A stretch of 64,000 bases of DNA from Rhodovulum euryhalinum (GTDB lineage: Bacteria; Pseudomonadota; Alphaproteobacteria; Rhodobacterales; Rhodobacteraceae), in assembly GCF_004342445.1 (NCBI RefSeq), contig NZ_SLWW01000004.1:186001-250000 (forward strand), in the 5' to 3' direction. Under the pieces are notes generated by a model. It did no database searches, was not told where the DNA came from, and saw only the letters and a list, made by a program, of their open reading frames with translations. This document shows positions 34,184-44,924 of this stretch, in pieces. Made by a program: the position numbers and the translations under genes. The stretch's first letter is position 1. Every line of letters begins with the position of its first letter.

Positions 34184-36238
34184 ATGGAAAAGATCATCCT
34201 CTTCGCCCCCCTGATCGGTGCCATCCTGTGCGGCTTCGGCTGGCGGGTCCTCGGTGAAAAGGCCGCGATGTGGACCACCACGGCGCTGGTCTTCCTGTCC
34301 TGCCTGTTCTCCTGGGTGGTGTTCCTGGGCTTTGACGGCGAGATGCGCCAGGTCGATATCTTCCGCTGGATCGAAAGCGGGTCGATGGTGGCCGACTGGG
34401 CCATTCGCGTCGACCGGCTGACCGCGATCATGCTGATCGTGGTCACCACCGTCTCGGCCTTCGTCCATCTCTACAGCTTCGGCTACATGGACCATGACGA
34501 GAACTGGCGCGAGGGCGAAAGCTATAAACCCCGCTTCTTCGCCTATCTCTCGTTCTTCACCTTCACCATGCTGGCGCTGGTGACCGCCGACAACATCGTT
34601 CAGCTGTTCTTCGGCTGGGAAGGCGTGGGCGTCGCGTCCTACCTGCTGATCGGGTTCTATTACCGCAAACCGTCCGCGAACGCCGCCGCGATCAAGGCGT
34701 TCATCGTGAACCGGGTGGGCGATTTCGGCTTCCTCCTGGGCATCTTCGCGCTGTTCTTCCTGGTCGATTCCGTGCGCTTCGACGACATCTTCGCGGCCGC
34801 CCCCGTGATCGGCGAAACCGACCTGACCTTCCTCAACGGCACCTGGAACGCGGCGAACGTGGTCGGCGTGCTGTTGTTCATCGGCGCGATGGGCAAGTCG
34901 GCGCAGCTTTTCCTGCACACCTGGCTGCCCGACGCGATGGAGGGGCCGACGCCCGTCTCGGCGCTGATCCATGCCGCGACCATGGTGACGGCGGGGGTGT
35001 TCCTGATCTGCCGGATGTCGCCGGTGATGGAATTCGCCCCCGACGCCAAGACCATGATCGTCGTCGTCGGCACGGCGACCGCGGTCTTTGCCGCGACCGT
35101 GGGGCTGGTGCAGAACGACATCAAGCGGGTGATCGCCTATTCGACCTGTTCGCAACTGGGCTACATGTTCGTGGCCGCGGGCGTCGGCGTCTATTCCGCG
35201 GCGATGTTCCACCTGCTGACGCATGCCTTCTTCAAGGCGCTGCTGTTCCTCGGTGCGGGCAGCGTGATCCACGCCATGCACCACGAACAGGACATGCGGA
35301 ACTATGGCGGGCTGAAGGACAGGATCCCCTATACCTTCTACGCCATGCTGATCGGCACGCTGGCGATCACCGGGGTGGGGATTCCGCTGACCCATATCGG
35401 CTTTGCCGGGTTCCTGTCGAAGGACGCGATCATCGAAAGCGCCTGGGGCAGCGGTGCGACATGGTCGTTCTGGGCGCTGGTGGGGGCGGCCGCGATGACC
35501 AGCTTCTATTCCTGGCGGCTGATGTTCCTGACCTTCTGGGGCAAGCCGCGCGGGGACAAGCACGCGCACGAGCATGCCCATGAGAGCCCGAAGACCATGC
35601 TGATCCCGCTGGGGGTTCTCAGTGTGGGCGCGGTGCTGGCGGGCATGGTCTGGTTCGGCAACTTCTTCGGCGACCACGACCAGGTGAACCGGTTCTACGG
35701 CATCCCCGTCCACGCAGCGGCGGAAGCCGGGCATGGCGCAGCCGAGGGGCATGGCGCGGAGGCCGGGGCGGGCTATCCCCTGCCCGGCGAAGGCGCGATC
35801 TACATGGCGCCCGACAACCACGTGATGGATGACGCGCACCATGCGCCGGTCTGGGTCAAGGTCGCGCCCTTCATGGCGATGCTGATCGGTCTGGGCACGG
35901 CCTACCTGTTCTACATCACCACGCCCGACCTGCCCGGCCGCACGGCCAGGGCGTTCCGGCCGGTCTACCTGTTCCTGCTGAACAAGTGGTATTTCGACGA
36001 GCTGTTCGATGCGATCTTCGTCAACCCGGCCAAGAACATCGGCCGGGCGCTGTGGAAGGGGGGCGACGGCGGCGTGATCGACGGGGCGGTGAACGGGGTG
36101 TCGATGGGGATCGTGCCGTTCTTCACCCGGGTCGCCGGGCGGCTGCAATCGGGCTATCTCTATCACTACGCCTTCGTCATGGTGATCGGCATCGCTCTTC
36201 TCATCACGTGGATGATGCTGACCGGGGGGGCGGAATAA
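34184..36238 (+). CDS. nuoL: NADH-quinone oxidoreductase subunit L
   Basis: NuoL (684 residues, ND5 type) is the distal antiporter-like proton pump with the long lateral helix at its C-terminus. Conserved pieces are [36 protein letters not shown] (as [14 protein letters not shown]) and [17 protein letters not shown]. An unusual His-rich stretch occupies about residues 460-554 (KHAHEHAHE, later [10 protein letters not shown] and DDAHHAP) between the antiporter core and lateral helix. The stop shares a base with the nuoM start. Confidence 0.97.
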   Translation: MEKIILFAPLIGAILCGFGWRVLGEKAAMWTTTALVFLSCLFSWVVFLGFDGEMRQVDIFRWIESGSMVADWAIRVDRLTAIMLIVVTTVSAFVHLYSFGYMDHDENWREGESYKPRFFAYLSFFTFTMLALVTADNIVQLFFGWEGVGVASYLLIGFYYRKPSANAAAIKAFIVNRVGDFGFLLGIFALFFLVDSVRFDDIFAAAPVIGETDLTFLNGTWNAANVVGVLLFIGAMGKSAQLFLHTWLPDAMEGPTPVSALIHAATMVTAGVFLICRMSPVMEFAPDAKTMIVVVGTATAVFAATVGLVQNDIKRVIAYSTCSQLGYMFVAAGVGVYSAAMFHLLTHAFFKALLFLGAGSVIHAMHHEQDMRNYGGLKDRIPYTFYAMLIGTLAITGVGIPLTHIGFAGFLSKDAIIESAWGSGATWSFWALVGAAAMTSFYSWRLMFLTFWGKPRGDKHAHEHAHESPKTMLIPLGVLSVGAVLAGMVWFGNFFGDHDQVNRFYGIPVHAAAEAGHGAAEGHGAEAGAGYPLPGEGAIYMAPDNHVMDDAHHAPVWVKVAPFMAMLIGLGTAYLFYITTPDLPGRTARAFRPVYLFLLNKWYFDELFDAIFVNPAKNIGRALWKGGDGGVIDGAVNGVSMGIVPFFTRVAGRLQSGYLYHYAFVMVIGIALLITWMMLTGGAE

Positions 36239-37779
36239 TGGACAACCTGCTTTCCATCATCACCTTCACCCCGCTTGTCGCCGCACTGATCCTGGGCGTC
36301 TTCCTGCGCGGCGAGGATCCCGCGGCGCAGAAGAACGCCAAGTGGCTGGCGCTGATCGCCACGACCGCGACCTTCCTGATTTCGCTGTTCGTGCTGTTCG
36401 GCTTCGACCCCTCGAACCCCGGTTTCCAGTTCGTCGAGGATCGCGAGTGGCTGCTGGGGCTGCGCTACAAGATGGGGGTGGACGGCATCTCGATCCTGTT
36501 CGTGATGCTGACCACGTTCCTGATGCCGCTGACCATCGCGGCCTGCTGGAACGTCACGACCCGCGTCAAGGAATACATGATCGCGTTTCTCGTGCTGGAG
36601 ACGCTGATGATCGGCGTGTTCACGGCGCTGGATCTGGTGCTGTTCTACCTGTTCTTCGAGGGCGGCCTGATCCCGATGTTCCTGATTATCGGCATCTGGG
36701 GCGGCAAGGACCGGATCTACGCCACCTTCAAGTTCTTCCTCTACACCTTCCTCGGCTCGGTGCTGATGCTGGTCGCCATGGTGGCGATGTTCGTCGATGC
36801 AGGCACCACCGACATCCCGACGCTGCTGGCGCACCAGTTCAGCGCGGGCGACATCGTGATCGGCGGCAAGACCATCGTCGGCGGCATGCAGACGCTGCTG
36901 TGGCTGGCGTTCTTCGCCAGTTTCGCGGTCAAGATGCCGATGTGGCCGGTCCATACCTGGCTGCCCGACGCGCACGTCCAGGCGCCGACTGCCGGGTCTG
37001 TCGTGCTGGCCGCGATCCTGCTGAAGATGGGCGGCTACGGCTTCCTGCGGTTCAGCCTGCCGATGTTCCCGGTGGCGTCCGACATCTGGGCGCCGCTGGT
37101 GTTCTGGCTGTCGGCCATCGCGGTGGTCTACACCTCTCTGGTGGCGCTGGCGCAGTCCGACATGAAGAAACTGATCGCCTATTCCTCGGTCGCGCATATG
37201 GGCTTTGTCACGATGGGCATCTTTGCCGCGAACCAGCAGGGGCTGGACGGGGCGATCTTCCAGATGATCTCGCACGGCTTCATCTCGGGCGCGCTGTTCC
37301 TGTGCGTCGGCGTGATCTACGACCGGATGCACACCCGCGAGATCGACGCCTATGGCGGGCTCGTGAACCGGATGCCGGCCTATGCCTTCGTGTTCATGCT
37401 GTTCACGCTGGCCAATGTGGGCCTGCCCGGCACCTCCGGCTTTGTCGGCGAGTTCCTGACGCTGGCCGCGGTCTTCCAGGTCAACACCTGGGTCGCCGCG
37501 GTGGCCTGCACGGGCGTCATCCTGTCGGCAGGCTACGCGCTCTGGCTCTACCGCCGCGTGGTGTTCGGCGACCTGATCAAGGAATCGCTCCGCGCCATCA
37601 AGGACATGACCACGCGGGAACGCGCGATCTTTGTGCCGCTGGTGGCGATGACCTTGCTGCTGGGCGTCTACCCGGCGCTTGTCACCGACATCACCGGGCC
37701 CTCGGTCGAGGCGCTCCTGTCGAACTATCAGACCGCGCTGGTCGAAGCCGAGGCCGCGATGCGGCTGGCCCGGAACTGA
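36238..37779 (+). CDS. nuoM: NADH-quinone oxidoreductase subunit M
   Basis: NuoM (513 residues, ND4 type) is the middle antiporter-like proton pump. Recognisable segments are [17 protein letters not shown], the charged [18 protein letters not shown] with its key Glu, [20 protein letters not shown] (as [16 protein letters not shown]) and [14 protein letters not shown]. About 14 transmembrane helices are present. The ATG overlaps the nuoL stop by one base (TAATG), a classical coupled junction; nuoN follows after 10 bases. Confidence 0.97.
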   Translation: MDNLLSIITFTPLVAALILGVFLRGEDPAAQKNAKWLALIATTATFLISLFVLFGFDPSNPGFQFVEDREWLLGLRYKMGVDGISILFVMLTTFLMPLTIAACWNVTTRVKEYMIAFLVLETLMIGVFTALDLVLFYLFFEGGLIPMFLIIGIWGGKDRIYATFKFFLYTFLGSVLMLVAMVAMFVDAGTTDIPTLLAHQFSAGDIVIGGKTIVGGMQTLLWLAFFASFAVKMPMWPVHTWLPDAHVQAPTAGSVVLAAILLKMGGYGFLRFSLPMFPVASDIWAPLVFWLSAIAVVYTSLVALAQSDMKKLIAYSSVAHMGFVTMGIFAANQQGLDGAIFQMISHGFISGALFLCVGVIYDRMHTREIDAYGGLVNRMPAYAFVFMLFTLANVGLPGTSGFVGEFLTLAAVFQVNTWVAAVACTGVILSAGYALWLYRRVVFGDLIKESLRAIKDMTTRERAIFVPLVAMTLLLGVYPALVTDITGPSVEALLSNYQTALVEAEAAMRLARN

Positions 37780-37789
37780 GGGGAACGCG

Positions 37790-39232
37790 ATGATCTCTGC
37801 CGATCTTTCCGTCGTGCTGCCGGAAATCGCCCTTGCGGTCTATGCGATGGTGGCGATGCTGGCGGCCGTCTACACCAGCAAGGACAAGGCCGCGCCCATC
37901 CTGGTCTGGATCACCTCGGCGCTGTTCTTTGCGCTGGCGGTCTGGCTGGGCGTGACCGCGGGCGAGACCCGCACGGCCTTCGGCGGCGCCATCGTCGACG
38001 ACGGCTTTGCCCGCTTTGCCAAGGTGGTGATCCTGCTGTCGGCCGGTGCCGTCCTGCTGATGAGCATCGAGCACATGCGCCGGTCGCGGTCCTTGCTGTT
38101 CGAGTTCCCGATCCTCATCACGCTGGCGGTGGTCGGCATGATGCTGATGGTCTCGGCGCATGATCTGATGACGCTGTATGTCGCGCTGGAACTGCAATCG
38201 CTCGCGCTTTATGTCGTCGCGGCGCTGCGGCGGGACAGTCTGAAATCGACCGAGGCGGGGCTGAAATACTTCGTCCTCGGCGCGCTGTCCTCGGGCCTGC
38301 TGCTTTATGGCGCCTCGCTGGTCTATGGCTATGCGGGCACGACGCTGTTCTCGGGCATCCTCGCGACGATCGAGGGCGGCGAGATGCCCATCGGGCTGCT
38401 GTTCGGGCTGGTCTTCCTGATCACCGGGCTGGGCTTCAAGGTCTCGGCGGTGCCGTTCCACATGTGGACGCCCGATGTCTACGAAGGCGCGCCGACCCCG
38501 GTCACCGCCTTCTTCGCCACGGCGCCCAAGATGGCGGCCATGGCGCTGTTCGCCCGCGTGATGCACGATGCCTTTGGCGCGGTGCCGGGTGACTGGGGCC
38601 AGGTGGTCGCGGTGCTGTCGCTGTTGTCGATGGCGCTGGGGGCGGTGGCCGCGATCGGCCAGCGCAACATCAAGCGGCTGATGGCCTATTCGTCCATCGC
38701 GCATATGGGCTATGCGCTGATGGGGCTGGCGGCGGGCACGCAACTGGGCGTGCAGGCGATGCTGATCTACATGGCGATCTACGTCACGATGAGCGTGGGC
38801 ACCTTCGCCTTCATCCTGTCGATGCAGAAGGACGGCCAGCCGGTCACCGACATCCGCAGCCTGAACATGCTGTCGGCCAGCGAACCGCTCAAGGCGCTGG
38901 CGATGCTGGTCCTGCTGTTCAGCCTTGCGGGCGTGCCGCCGCTGGTCGGCTTTTTCGGCAAGTTCTACGTGGTCCGCGCGGCGGTCGATGCGGGGCTTGT
39001 CTGGCTGGCCGTGGCGGGGGTGGTGGCGTCGGTGGTGGGTGCGTTCTACTACCTGCGCATCGTCTTCTACATGTATTTCGGCGAGGAGGGTGACGCGCAG
39101 TTGGACGGGTCGATGCCTGCCGTTCTCTGGGGTTTCCTGATGGTGTCGGCCTTCGCGATGGTGGCGGGTGTCGTCAACCTCTTCGGGGTCGAGGGGCTGG
39201 CGCTGATGGCGGCACAAACCCTTGTCAACTGA
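37790..39232 (+). CDS. nuoN: NADH-quinone oxidoreductase subunit N
   Basis: NuoN (480 residues, ND2 type) is the third antiporter-like subunit, next to NuoK. Conserved sequences are [17 protein letters not shown] with the key Glu, [19 protein letters not shown] (as [16 protein letters not shown]) and [15 protein letters not shown]. The start at 37790 follows GGGGAACGCG at suitable spacing. It closes the nuo set, and its last 11 bases overlap the probable start of birA, so the transcript very likely continues. Confidence 0.96.
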   Translation: MISADLSVVLPEIALAVYAMVAMLAAVYTSKDKAAPILVWITSALFFALAVWLGVTAGETRTAFGGAIVDDGFARFAKVVILLSAGAVLLMSIEHMRRSRSLLFEFPILITLAVVGMMLMVSAHDLMTLYVALELQSLALYVVAALRRDSLKSTEAGLKYFVLGALSSGLLLYGASLVYGYAGTTLFSGILATIEGGEMPIGLLFGLVFLITGLGFKVSAVPFHMWTPDVYEGAPTPVTAFFATAPKMAAMALFARVMHDAFGAVPGDWGQVVAVLSLLSMALGAVAAIGQRNIKRLMAYSSIAHMGYALMGLAAGTQLGVQAMLIYMAIYVTMSVGTFAFILSMQKDGQPVTDIRSLNMLSASEPLKALAMLVLLFSLAGVPPLVGFFGKFYVVRAAVDAGLVWLAVAGVVASVVGAFYYLRIVFYMYFGEEGDAQLDGSMPAVLWGFLMVSAFAMVAGVVNLFGVEGLALMAAQTLVN

Positions 39233-39995
39233 GGGGGCGGGGCAGGGCGGCTGGCATTGGCCAGCCGGGCATGACCTGATCCTGCTCGACGAGGTCGACA
39301 GCACCATGGCCGAGGCGCGCCGCCGCCCGGCCCTGGCCCGCCCCACCTGGATCGCCGCGCGCCGCCAGACGGCCGCCGTGGGTCGCCGCGGCCGGGCCTG
39401 GGCCGCGCCCGAGGGGAACCTGTCGGTGACGCTGGCCTTCGATCCCGGCTGCGGGCCGGCGCAGGCCGCGCTTTACTCCTTCGTCGCCTCCTATGCGCTG
39501 TACGCGACCTGTCTCGCCTATGTCGAGGATCGCGGCGCGGTCTCGCTGAAATGGCCCAATGACGTGCTGCTGTCGGGCGGCAAGCTGGCGGGGATCCTGC
39601 TGGAATCGGACGGCACCGGCGGGCGCGTCCAGCGCCTGTCCATCGGGATCGGCGTGAACCTCAACACCGCGCCCGCCGCCGTCGCGCTGGAGCCCCGCGG
39701 CCTGGCCCCGGTGACGCTGGCCCAAAGCATCGGCGAACCCGTCGATCCGCTGGAATTCCTGTCTTTTCTGGCCGAGCATTTCGCCCACCAGGACGCGTTC
39801 TTCCGGTCGAACGGCTTCGGCCCCCTGCGCGCGGCCTGGCTGGAGCGCGCCGCCCGCCTGGGCCAGACGATCACCGCGCGCACCGGCACCGACGAGGTGA
39901 CCGGGACCTTTGTCACGGTGGACGAGGACGGCCAGCTTGTCCTAGAGACGGCGGGCGGACGGCGCACCATCGCCGCGGCCGACGTTTTCTTCTGA
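39222..39995 (+). CDS. birA: biotin--[acetyl-CoA-carboxylase] ligase
   Basis: The product (about 257 residues) is a monofunctional BirA without the DNA-binding domain found in E. coli. It attaches biotin to carboxylase carrier domains, here presumably MccA and others elsewhere. Motifs are [20 protein letters not shown] (biotinyl-AMP loop, in part GRRGRAW), [19 protein letters not shown] (in part KWPNDVL) and a C-terminal SH3-like domain. No ATG lies near the conserved start; TTG at 39222, overlapping nuoN by 11 bases, is the best candidate. The order nuoN-birA-coaX-rnj is common in alphaproteobacteria. Confidence 0.92.
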   Translation: MSTEGAGQGGWHWPAGHDLILLDEVDSTMAEARRRPALARPTWIAARRQTAAVGRRGRAWAAPEGNLSVTLAFDPGCGPAQAALYSFVASYALYATCLAYVEDRGAVSLKWPNDVLLSGGKLAGILLESDGTGGRVQRLSIGIGVNLNTAPAAVALEPRGLAPVTLAQSIGEPVDPLEFLSFLAEHFAHQDAFFRSNGFGPLRAAWLERAARLGQTITARTGTDEVTGTFVTVDEDGQLVLETAGGRRTIAAADVFF

Positions 39996-40005
39996 GGGCT
40001 CTCCC

Positions 40006-40785
40006 ATGCTCCTGTGCATCGATTGCGGCAACACCAACACCGTCTTCTCGATCTGGGACGGCGAGCGGTTCCTGTGCACGCTGCGCACCGCCACCGAACA
40101 TACCCGCACCGCGGACCAGTATTTCGTCTGGTTCTCGACGCTGCTTGCACATCACCGGATCGAGACGCGGATCACCGATGTCATCATCTCGTCGACCGTG
40201 CCGCGCGTGGTGTTCAACCTGCGCGTCTTTGCCGACCGTTATTTCGGGGCGCGTCCGCTGGTGGTGGGCAAGCCCGACTGCCTGCTGCCGCACGCGCCGC
40301 GCGTCGATCAGGGCACCAATGTCGGCCCCGACCGGCTGGTGAACACCGCGGGCGCATACGACCGGCATGGCGGCGACCTGATCGTGGTCGATTTCGGCAC
40401 CGCCACCACCTTCGACGTGGTCGCCCATGACGGCGCCTATGTCGGCGGCGTGATCGCGCCGGGGGTGAACCTGTCGCTGGAAGCGCTGCACATGGCCGCC
40501 GCCGCGCTGCCGCACGTGGACGTGACCAAGCCGCAGGCGGTGATCGGCACGAATACGGTTGCATGCATGCAGTCGGGTGTGTTCTGGGGCTATGTCGGCC
40601 TGGTGCGCGAGATCTGCGCGCGGATCAGGGGCGAATACGACCGGCCCATGCGCATCATCGGCACCGGCGGGCTCGCGTCGTTGTTCGCGCAGGCCGATGT
40701 GCTATTTGACACCATCGAGGATGACCTGACCATGCACGGCCTGACCGTCATCCACGCCTATAACAAGGAAAACGGGGCAGCATGA
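40006..40785 (+). CDS. coaX: type III pantothenate kinase
   Basis: CoaX (259 residues) phosphorylates pantothenate in the first step of coenzyme A synthesis. It has the ASKHA-fold phosphate motifs DCGNTNTVFSIWDG at the N-terminus and DFGTATTFDVV near residue 130, and the NVGPDRLVN segment between them. It lies 10 bases after birA and overlaps the RNase J gene by 4 bases (ATGA). Type III kinases are not inhibited by CoA and require a monovalent cation. Confidence 0.95.
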   Translation: MLLCIDCGNTNTVFSIWDGERFLCTLRTATEHTRTADQYFVWFSTLLAHHRIETRITDVIISSTVPRVVFNLRVFADRYFGARPLVVGKPDCLLPHAPRVDQGTNVGPDRLVNTAGAYDRHGGDLIVVDFGTATTFDVVAHDGAYVGGVIAPGVNLSLEALHMAAAALPHVDVTKPQAVIGTNTVACMQSGVFWGYVGLVREICARIRGEYDRPMRIIGTGGLASLFAQADVLFDTIEDDLTMHGLTVIHAYNKENGAA

Positions 40786-42449
40786 GCAGCGACCGACTGA
40801 TCTACCTTCCCCTCGGCGGTGCCGGGGAAATCGGGATGAACGCCTATGTCTATGGCTACGGCGCGCCGGGCAAGGAGCGTCTGATCCTCGTCGACATCGG
40901 CGTGACCTTTCCGAACATGGACACGTCGCCCGGGGTGGATCTGATCTATGCCGACGTCGCCTGGCTCGAGGAACGCCGCGACCGGCTGGAGGCGATCTTC
41001 ATCACCCACGCGCACGAGGATCACGTGGGCGCGGTCGGCCTTGCCTGGCCGCGGCTGCGCGTGCCGGTCTATGCCCGTCCCTTCACCGCGAACCATGCCG
41101 CCCGCAAGATGGAAGAGCGGGGGCAGGACCCGGCCAAGATCAATGTGGTCGGCGCCTGGCCCGAGCGGATCAAGGCCGGCCCCTTCGAGGTGGCCTATCT
41201 GCCGGTCTCGCACTCGATCCCCGAAAGCTCGGCGCTGGTGATCGACACGCCCGCCGGGCGGGTCGTGCACACCGGCGATTTCAAGCTCGACCCCACGCCG
41301 CTGGTGGGCGAGCCGTTCGACCGCGGGCTCTGGGCCGAGGTGGCCAAGCCCGGCGTCAAGGTGCTGACATGCGATTCCACCAACGTCTTCTCGCCCAACC
41401 CGGGCCGGTCCGAGGCAACGCTGGGTCCGGCGATCCGGCAGCTTGTCGAACGCGCGCCCAACATGGTGGTGGCCACCACCTTCGCCTCGAACATCGCCCG
41501 CGTGCGGACGCTGGCCGAGGCCGGGCGCGATGCGGGCCGGTCGGTCTGCCTGCTGGGCCGGGCGATGCGGCGGATGATCGAGGCCGGCGTCGAATCGGGC
41601 GTTCTGACCGATTTCCCCGCCACGATCAGCCCCGAACAGGCCGCCGGTATCCCGCGGTCGAACCTCATGCTGATCGTCACCGGCAGCCAGGGCGAACGCC
41701 GCGCGGCCTCGGGGCAGCTGTCCCGCGGGAAATACATGGGGCTGGAACTGAAGGAGGGCGACCTGTTCCTGTTCTCGTCCAAGACCATCCCCGGCAACGA
41801 GCGCGATGTCCTGCGCGTGGTCAACGCGCTGTCCGAGATGGGGGTGGACGTGGTCGACGATGCCAATGACCTTTACCATGTCTCGGGCCATGCGAACCGG
41901 CCGGACCTGTCGACGATCCACACGCTGATGCGCCCCGGTGCGGTGGTTCCGATGCATGGCGAGCACCGCCACCTGCGCGAGCATGTCAAGCTTGCCGCCG
42001 AGAACGGGCTGCATGCCGCGCTGGCACCGAACGGCACGATGCTGGATCTGACGGGCGACGTGCCCCGCGCGGTCGAGCATGTCGAGACCGGCCGCACCTA
42101 CCTGGACGGCAAGGTGCAGATCGGCGCGCTGGACGGTGTGGTGCGCGACCGGATCCGGATGGCGATGAACGGCCATGTCACCGTCTCACTGATCCTCGAC
42201 GAAGAGGACGAGCCGGTGGGCGAGGCCTGGGTCGAACTGATCGGCCTGCCCGAGACGCTTCCGGGCGGCGAGCCGCTGGCCGACGTGCTGGAAGAGGCGC
42301 TGGACAAGTTCCTGTCGCGCGCCGACGACCGGGTGATGACCGATGACGACCTGCTGGAAAAGGATCTGCGGATCATCGCCCGCCGCACCGCCGAGAACGA
42401 GATCGGCAAGCGGCCCGAGGTGACGGTGGTGATCAGCCGCCTGGCATAG
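40782..42449 (+). CDS. rnj: ribonuclease J
   Basis: RNase J (555 residues) is a metallo-beta-lactamase/beta-CASP nuclease with 5'-exonuclease and endonuclease activity in rRNA maturation and mRNA decay. The metal motif HAHEDHVG (about residues 75-82), HTGDFKLD, the beta-CASP region with TGSQGERRAAS, and HVSGHANRPDL near the end are visible. It is the last plus-strand gene of the run starting at nuoA. A strong hairpin follows 14 bases after its stop. Confidence 0.95.
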   Translation: MSSDRLIYLPLGGAGEIGMNAYVYGYGAPGKERLILVDIGVTFPNMDTSPGVDLIYADVAWLEERRDRLEAIFITHAHEDHVGAVGLAWPRLRVPVYARPFTANHAARKMEERGQDPAKINVVGAWPERIKAGPFEVAYLPVSHSIPESSALVIDTPAGRVVHTGDFKLDPTPLVGEPFDRGLWAEVAKPGVKVLTCDSTNVFSPNPGRSEATLGPAIRQLVERAPNMVVATTFASNIARVRTLAEAGRDAGRSVCLLGRAMRRMIEAGVESGVLTDFPATISPEQAAGIPRSNLMLIVTGSQGERRAASGQLSRGKYMGLELKEGDLFLFSSKTIPGNERDVLRVVNALSEMGVDVVDDANDLYHVSGHANRPDLSTIHTLMRPGAVVPMHGEHRHLREHVKLAAENGLHAALAPNGTMLDLTGDVPRAVEHVETGRTYLDGKVQIGALDGVVRDRIRMAMNGHVTVSLILDEEDEPVGEAWVELIGLPETLPGGEPLADVLEEALDKFLSRADDRVMTDDDLLEKDLRIIARRTAENEIGKRPEVTVVISRLA

Positions 42450-42462
42450 CCGGGGCATGCAA

Positions 42463-42486
42463 CGGTGGGGGCGGCGGCCCCCACCG
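42463..42486 (+). terminator. hairpin after RNase J gene
   Basis: CGGTGGGGG and CCCCCACCG form a perfect 9-base stem around CGGCGG, 14 bases after the rnj stop. It lacks a T-tract. It is the probable end of the nuo-birA-coaX-rnj transcript, between convergent genes. Confidence 0.5.
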
Positions 42487-42585
42487 GCGCCGCTCACCCG
42501 CTCCCTGCATCCGCCGGAATCCCGGTCGGCGCCCTCGCGCCTGCAAGGGGCAGCGAACTACGCAAATCCGGTAGCATGACCCAAC

Positions 42586-42603
42586 GGGCGCCGACCGGCG
42601 CCC
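42586..42603 (-). terminator. hairpin downstream of the DEAD-box helicase
   Basis: GGGCGCCG and CGGCGCCC form a perfect palindrome with a 2-base centre, immediately after the helicase stop on the minus strand. It is a likely 3' stabilising or terminating structure. Confidence 0.4.
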
Positions 42604-42606
42604 GGC

Positions 42607-44073
42607 TCAGTCTGCCGTTTCCTCGGCGGTTTCCGATTTCGGCTTGAACGAGCGGGTGAGAAAGGCGGGCATGTGATCGCCCATGCCGACCACGGGTTCG
42701 CCGCGTCCGCCCCGGCCGCCGTGCGCACCGCGGCTGCTGCGGTTGTCGCGTTCGGACCGCTCCCGCGGGGCGCTCTCCGCCCGGGGCGGCCTTGCCTGCG
42801 CCTCGCGCACGGGCGCGGGGGAAGGCGAGGCGGGGGCCATGACCTCGGCGCGGGCAGGGGCGGCGACCCCCTCGGGCGCCTCGTCGCGCACCGGGCGGTC
42901 GCGCCGCAGCCGGGTGGCGGCGCCCTTCAGCGGGCTTTCGACGCGGGGGATTTCCTTCTGCACCAGCGCCTCGATCGCGGCGAGCCATTTCTCGTCATGC
43001 GGCACGCAGATCGTCAGCGCCTTGCCAAGCCGTCCGGCGCGGCCGGTGCGGCCGATGCGGTGGACGTAATCCTCGGCATGGCTGGGAACGTCGTAGTTGA
43101 AGATGTGCGACACCGCCGGGATGTCGAGCCCGCGCGCCGCCACGTCCGAGGCGATCAGCAGCCGCAGGGATCCGTCGCGGAACGCGGCCAGCGTGCGCGT
43201 GCGCTGCGACTGGTCGAGATCGCCGTGGATCGGCGCCGCGTCATAGCCGTATTTCTTCAGCGACTTGGCAACGACGTCGACCTCGGTCTTGCGGTTGCAG
43301 AAGATGATCGCGTTCTTGAGTGCCTCGCCCTCGCGGTCGATCAGGGCGCGCAGCAGCGCGCGCTTTTCCTTCGCCTGCATGTCCTTGCGGGTCGCGGTGT
43401 AATGGACCACGCCCTGCTCGATGCTTTCGGCGGTGGTGGCGCGGCGCGCGACCTCGATCTTTTCGGGGGCGGACAGGAAGGTATTGGTCACCCGCTCGAT
43501 CTCGGGCGCCATGGTGGCCGAGAAGAACAGCGTCTGGCGGGTAAAGGGCGTCAGCTGGAAGATCCGCTCGATATCGGGGATGAAGCCCATGTCGAGCATC
43601 CGGTCGGCCTCGTCCACCACCATGATCTGGACGCCGGTCAGCAACAGCTTGCCGCGCTCGAAATGGTCGAGCAGGCGGCCGGGGGTGGCGATCAGGACAT
43701 CGACGCCCTTGTCGATCAGCATGTCCTGTTCCTTGAACGAGACCCCCCCGATCAGGAGGGCCTTGGTCAGCTTGGTGTTCTTGGAATAGGTGTCGAAATT
43801 CTCGGCCACCTGCGCGGCGAGTTCGCGCGTCGGCGCCAGAACCAGCGATCGCGGCATCCGGGCCCGGGCGCGGCCGCGGCCCAGAAGGGTAATCATCGGC
43901 AGCACGAAGCTGGCGGTCTTGCCCGTGCCGGTCTGGGCAATGCCGAGGACGTCGCGGCCCTGAAGCGCAGGCGGGATGGCGCCTGCCTGGATCGGCGTCG
44001 GCTCGGTATAGCCCGCATCGGCGATGGCGGAAAGCACCTTGGGGTCAAGCCCCAGCTCGGCAAATGTGGTCAT
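42607..44073 (-). CDS. DEAD-box RNA helicase
   Basis: The 488-residue protein has the complete helicase core: Q motif near residue 25, AQTGTGKTASF (Walker A), PTRELA, VVDEADRML (DEAD), SATM, and the C-terminal domain with IASDVAARGLDIP and HRIGRTGRAG. After about residue 380 comes a basic, Ala/Pro/Arg-rich tail ending in RGG-like repeats (GAHGGRGGRGE), typical of RhlE-type helicases that act in ribosome assembly, RNA decay and cold growth. The start at 44073 has AAGGA upstream and opens directly into the conserved FAELGL segment. RNA substrate unknown. Confidence 0.93.
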   Translation of the reverse strand: MTTFAELGLDPKVLSAIADAGYTEPTPIQAGAIPPALQGRDVLGIAQTGTGKTASFVLPMITLLGRGRARARMPRSLVLAPTRELAAQVAENFDTYSKNTKLTKALLIGGVSFKEQDMLIDKGVDVLIATPGRLLDHFERGKLLLTGVQIMVVDEADRMLDMGFIPDIERIFQLTPFTRQTLFFSATMAPEIERVTNTFLSAPEKIEVARRATTAESIEQGVVHYTATRKDMQAKEKRALLRALIDREGEALKNAIIFCNRKTEVDVVAKSLKKYGYDAAPIHGDLDQSQRTRTLAAFRDGSLRLLIASDVAARGLDIPAVSHIFNYDVPSHAEDYVHRIGRTGRAGRLGKALTICVPHDEKWLAAIEALVQKEIPRVESPLKGAATRLRRDRPVRDEAPEGVAAPARAEVMAPASPSPAPVREAQARPPRAESAPRERSERDNRSSRGAHGGRGGRGEPVVGMGDHMPAFLTRSFKPKSETAEETAD

Positions 44074-44219
44074 GTCGGTCCTTGCGTGGTTGCGGCGTGT
44101 GGATGGCCGCTCCGTTCCGCGCGGCCCGACCGGCCGGATTGCCGGTCTCGTGCCTGCTGGCCAATAGGCCATGGGCGGCCATTCGTCAAGGTTCGGGTCG
44201 GGGGGCGATCCGGCGCCGT

Positions 44220-44813
44220 TCAGAAGAAGATGAAGCGGATGAACAGGATCTCGGCGAGAAGCAGCGCGTAGCCGACCATCGCGATCAGCCCGTCGCGCGA
44301 GGACAGCGCAAGCCCCAGCACGAGGATATGCAGCGACAGCACGAAGGGCAGGCCGGGGATGAAGCCCGCGACGAAGATCACTGCGCCGGTGACCATGAGG
44401 ATCAGCGCGACCACCCGTCCCATCACCACGCTGTCGACCAGAACCGCAAGGCGGGGCGAGACCAGCGGGCGCAGCCAGAGCACCGGACGCTGCGCGCGTG
44501 CGACCGAAACCGCCAGCAGGTGCCCCGAGAAGGTGACGCGCCCCAGACGGGCGGGGATCCACAGCGTTGTCTCGCCGGTCATCATCCGCCCGCCGATCAG
44601 GATCAGGAACAAAGCGACCACGCCGGGCATCCCCGGCACCATGCCCACCGGCAGGATCAGGAAGGCCGAAAGCACCATCAGCAGAGGCCCGAACCCCCGC
44701 GTGCCCATCGTCTCGACCACATCCGCCACGCTGACCCGATCGCGCGACAGCGCAAGCCCCGCCAGATCCTCCAGCAGGGACGAGATGATCCAGTGGTCGT
44801 GCTCGGAACTCAT
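44220..44813 (-). CDS. exoD: ExoD-like exopolysaccharide-associated membrane protein
   Basis: The 197-residue protein has about four to five hydrophobic helices after a short hydrophilic N-terminus. It matches the ExoD family by its layout, with GFGPLLMVLSAFLILPVGMVPGMPG (in part: ILPVGMVPGMPG) and the second PG turn FIPGLPF. ExoD was linked to exopolysaccharide production and alkali sensitivity in rhizobia; the molecular role is unknown. It is an inner-membrane protein. It lies 146 bases upstream of the helicase on the same strand and is probably its own transcription unit. Confidence 0.82.
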   Translation of the reverse strand: MSSEHDHWIISSLLEDLAGLALSRDRVSVADVVETMGTRGFGPLLMVLSAFLILPVGMVPGMPGVVALFLILIGGRMMTGETTLWIPARLGRVTFSGHLLAVSVARAQRPVLWLRPLVSPRLAVLVDSVVMGRVVALILMVTGAVIFVAGFIPGLPFVLSLHILVLGLALSSRDGLIAMVGYALLLAEILFIRFIFF

Positions 44814-44924
44814 CGCGCGCGGTCGTCCCGCCTTGCGCCGGACCCCCGGCGGTTGGAGGGGCGGCTCGCGGCCCCCGTCGACCAGATGTCGCCGCAGTGC
44901 GGCGCAAAATCAAGGGCGGGCCGG

